From: Pseudaestuariivita sp.
Lineage (GTDB): Bacteria > Pseudomonadota > Alphaproteobacteria > Rhodobacterales > Rhodobacteraceae
Direction: 5' to 3'
Length of the DNA stretch: 5,246 nt
Assembly: GCA_020629995.1 (NCBI GenBank)
Contig: JAHDCH010000211.1
Span: forward strand, 1-5,246
Part shown: in pieces, positions 4,904 through 5,246 of the stretch
Layout: each line of letters begins with the position of its first letter
Position numbering within the stretch: position 1 is the stretch's first letter
Made by a program: the position numbers and the translations under genes
Notes under the pieces: model-generated
What the model saw: only the letters and a program-made list of their open reading frames with translations
The model's database searches: none
Told to the model about the DNA's origin: nothing

Positions 4904-5197
4904 ATGCCCAAAGGCTACTGGATCGCCCATGGCGACATTTCGGACCCAGGCACCTACGAGCGCTACAAGGCGGCCAACGCCGCGCCCTTTGCCGCCTTTG
5001 GTGCGCGCTTTGTGGTGCGCGGCGGCGATCAGACCGTCGCCGAAGGCACCGCCCGCTCGCGCACGGTGGTGATCGAATTCCCCAGCTATCAAGCCGCGCT
5101 CGATTGCTACAACTCGCCCGAATACCAGGCCGCGCTTGCGATCCGCGCGCCGATCTCGACCTCGGACCTTGTCATCGTGGAAGGATACGATCCATGA
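4904..5197 (+). CDS. DUF1330 domain protein
   Basis: A 97-residue protein covering a whole DUF1330 domain. It opens MPKGYWIAHGDISDPGTYERY (residues 1-21), continues with AAPFAAFGARFVVRGG and then RSRTVVIEFPSYQAALDCYNSPEYQ, all characteristic blocks. DUF1330 proteins are small dimeric alpha/beta-barrel (ferredoxin-like) proteins related in fold to antibiotic-biosynthesis monooxygenases. No reaction is established for most of them. The start at 4904 has a strong GGAGG ribosome site 5 bases upstream. It lies 62 bases after the micropeptide pair on the same strand, so it is probably part of the SoxR-driven operon, although a separate promoter in the gap cannot be excluded. Its stop overlaps the next start (ATGA). 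Confidence 0.93.
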   Translation: MPKGYWIAHGDISDPGTYERYKAANAAPFAAFGARFVVRGGDQTVAEGTARSRTVVIEFPSYQAALDCYNSPEYQAALAIRAPISTSDLVIVEGYDP

Positions 5198-5246
5198 TCC
5201 TCGACCGCATCCGCGCCCTGTTCGGCGGCACCGCAACCGAACCCCT
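5194..5246 (+). CDS. N-terminal fragment of a downstream gene, possibly TerB-like
   Basis: The ATG at 5194 overlaps the DUF1330 stop as ATGA, and the frame stays open to the window edge: 17 codons reading MILDRIRALFGGTATEP. The pattern of a short amphipathic helix followed by a Gly/Pro linker resembles the start of TerB-family (tellurite-resistance-like) proteins seen in Rhodobacteraceae, but too little is visible to assign it. Translational coupling to the DUF1330 gene supports membership of the same operon. Confidence 0.6.
   Translation, partial: MILDRIRALFGGTATEP

Noticed and set aside
4574..5197. Long N-terminal extension of the DUF1330 gene
   Set aside because: The extension reads the micropeptide region out of frame; the ATG at 4904 has a perfect ribosome site and starts the conserved domain.
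4637..5236. 199-aa minus-strand frame opposite the micropeptides and DUF1330 gene
   Set aside because: It runs antisense to a clear DUF1330 gene, with an Arg/Gly-rich product and no domain.

Overview
The base composition is high-GC and the gene set is typical of an alphaproteobacterium of the Rhodobacteraceae (Roseobacter/Paracoccus-like): heterotetrameric sarcosine oxidase, an alphaproteobacterial CcmI, and a ccmI-ruvX-DUF1289 run. This placement rests on recognised protein families and gene order. No database search was run.

Left part (1-1931, minus strand): the start of a sarcosine oxidase operon. soxB (687-1931) encodes the flavin-binding beta subunit. After a long 367-base gap comes a 65-aa single-pass membrane protein (122-319), then the first 15 codons of soxD (1-46), which runs off the window. 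A G-U-paired hairpin followed by a short T run (70-93) lies just before soxD, and the ribosome site of the small membrane protein sits inside a short hairpin (327-344). In the gap, on the plus strand, is a possible 65-aa membrane ORF (493-690) of clearly lower GC, whose TAG stop interlocks with the TAG stop of soxB in a shared CTAG. The rest of the gap (about 345-492) holds nothing I can support.

Middle part (1932-4087): a divergent control region between soxB and ccmI with two perfect inverted repeats, then a tight plus-strand operon ccmI-ruvX-DUF1289. Both junctions are 4-base GTGA overlaps with GTG starts. The run ends at a perfect 11-bp-arm inverted repeat placed exactly between two convergent genes.

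Right part (4088-5246): soxR on the minus strand (the [2Fe-2S] MerR-family redox sensor, unrelated to the sarcosine oxidase 'sox' genes). It is divergent from a plus-strand operon whose promoter has a perfect SoxR box (4549-4566) inside a 19-base spacer. The first genes of this operon are two very small ORFs (43 and 33 aa, ATGA overlap), then a DUF1330 protein, then the start of another gene (ATGA overlap). This is the most interesting unit in the window: a probable redox-cycler-responsive operon that opens with micropeptides rather than the usual efflux pump or oxidoreductase. The SoxR here also lacks the two lysines linked to superoxide sensing in E. coli.
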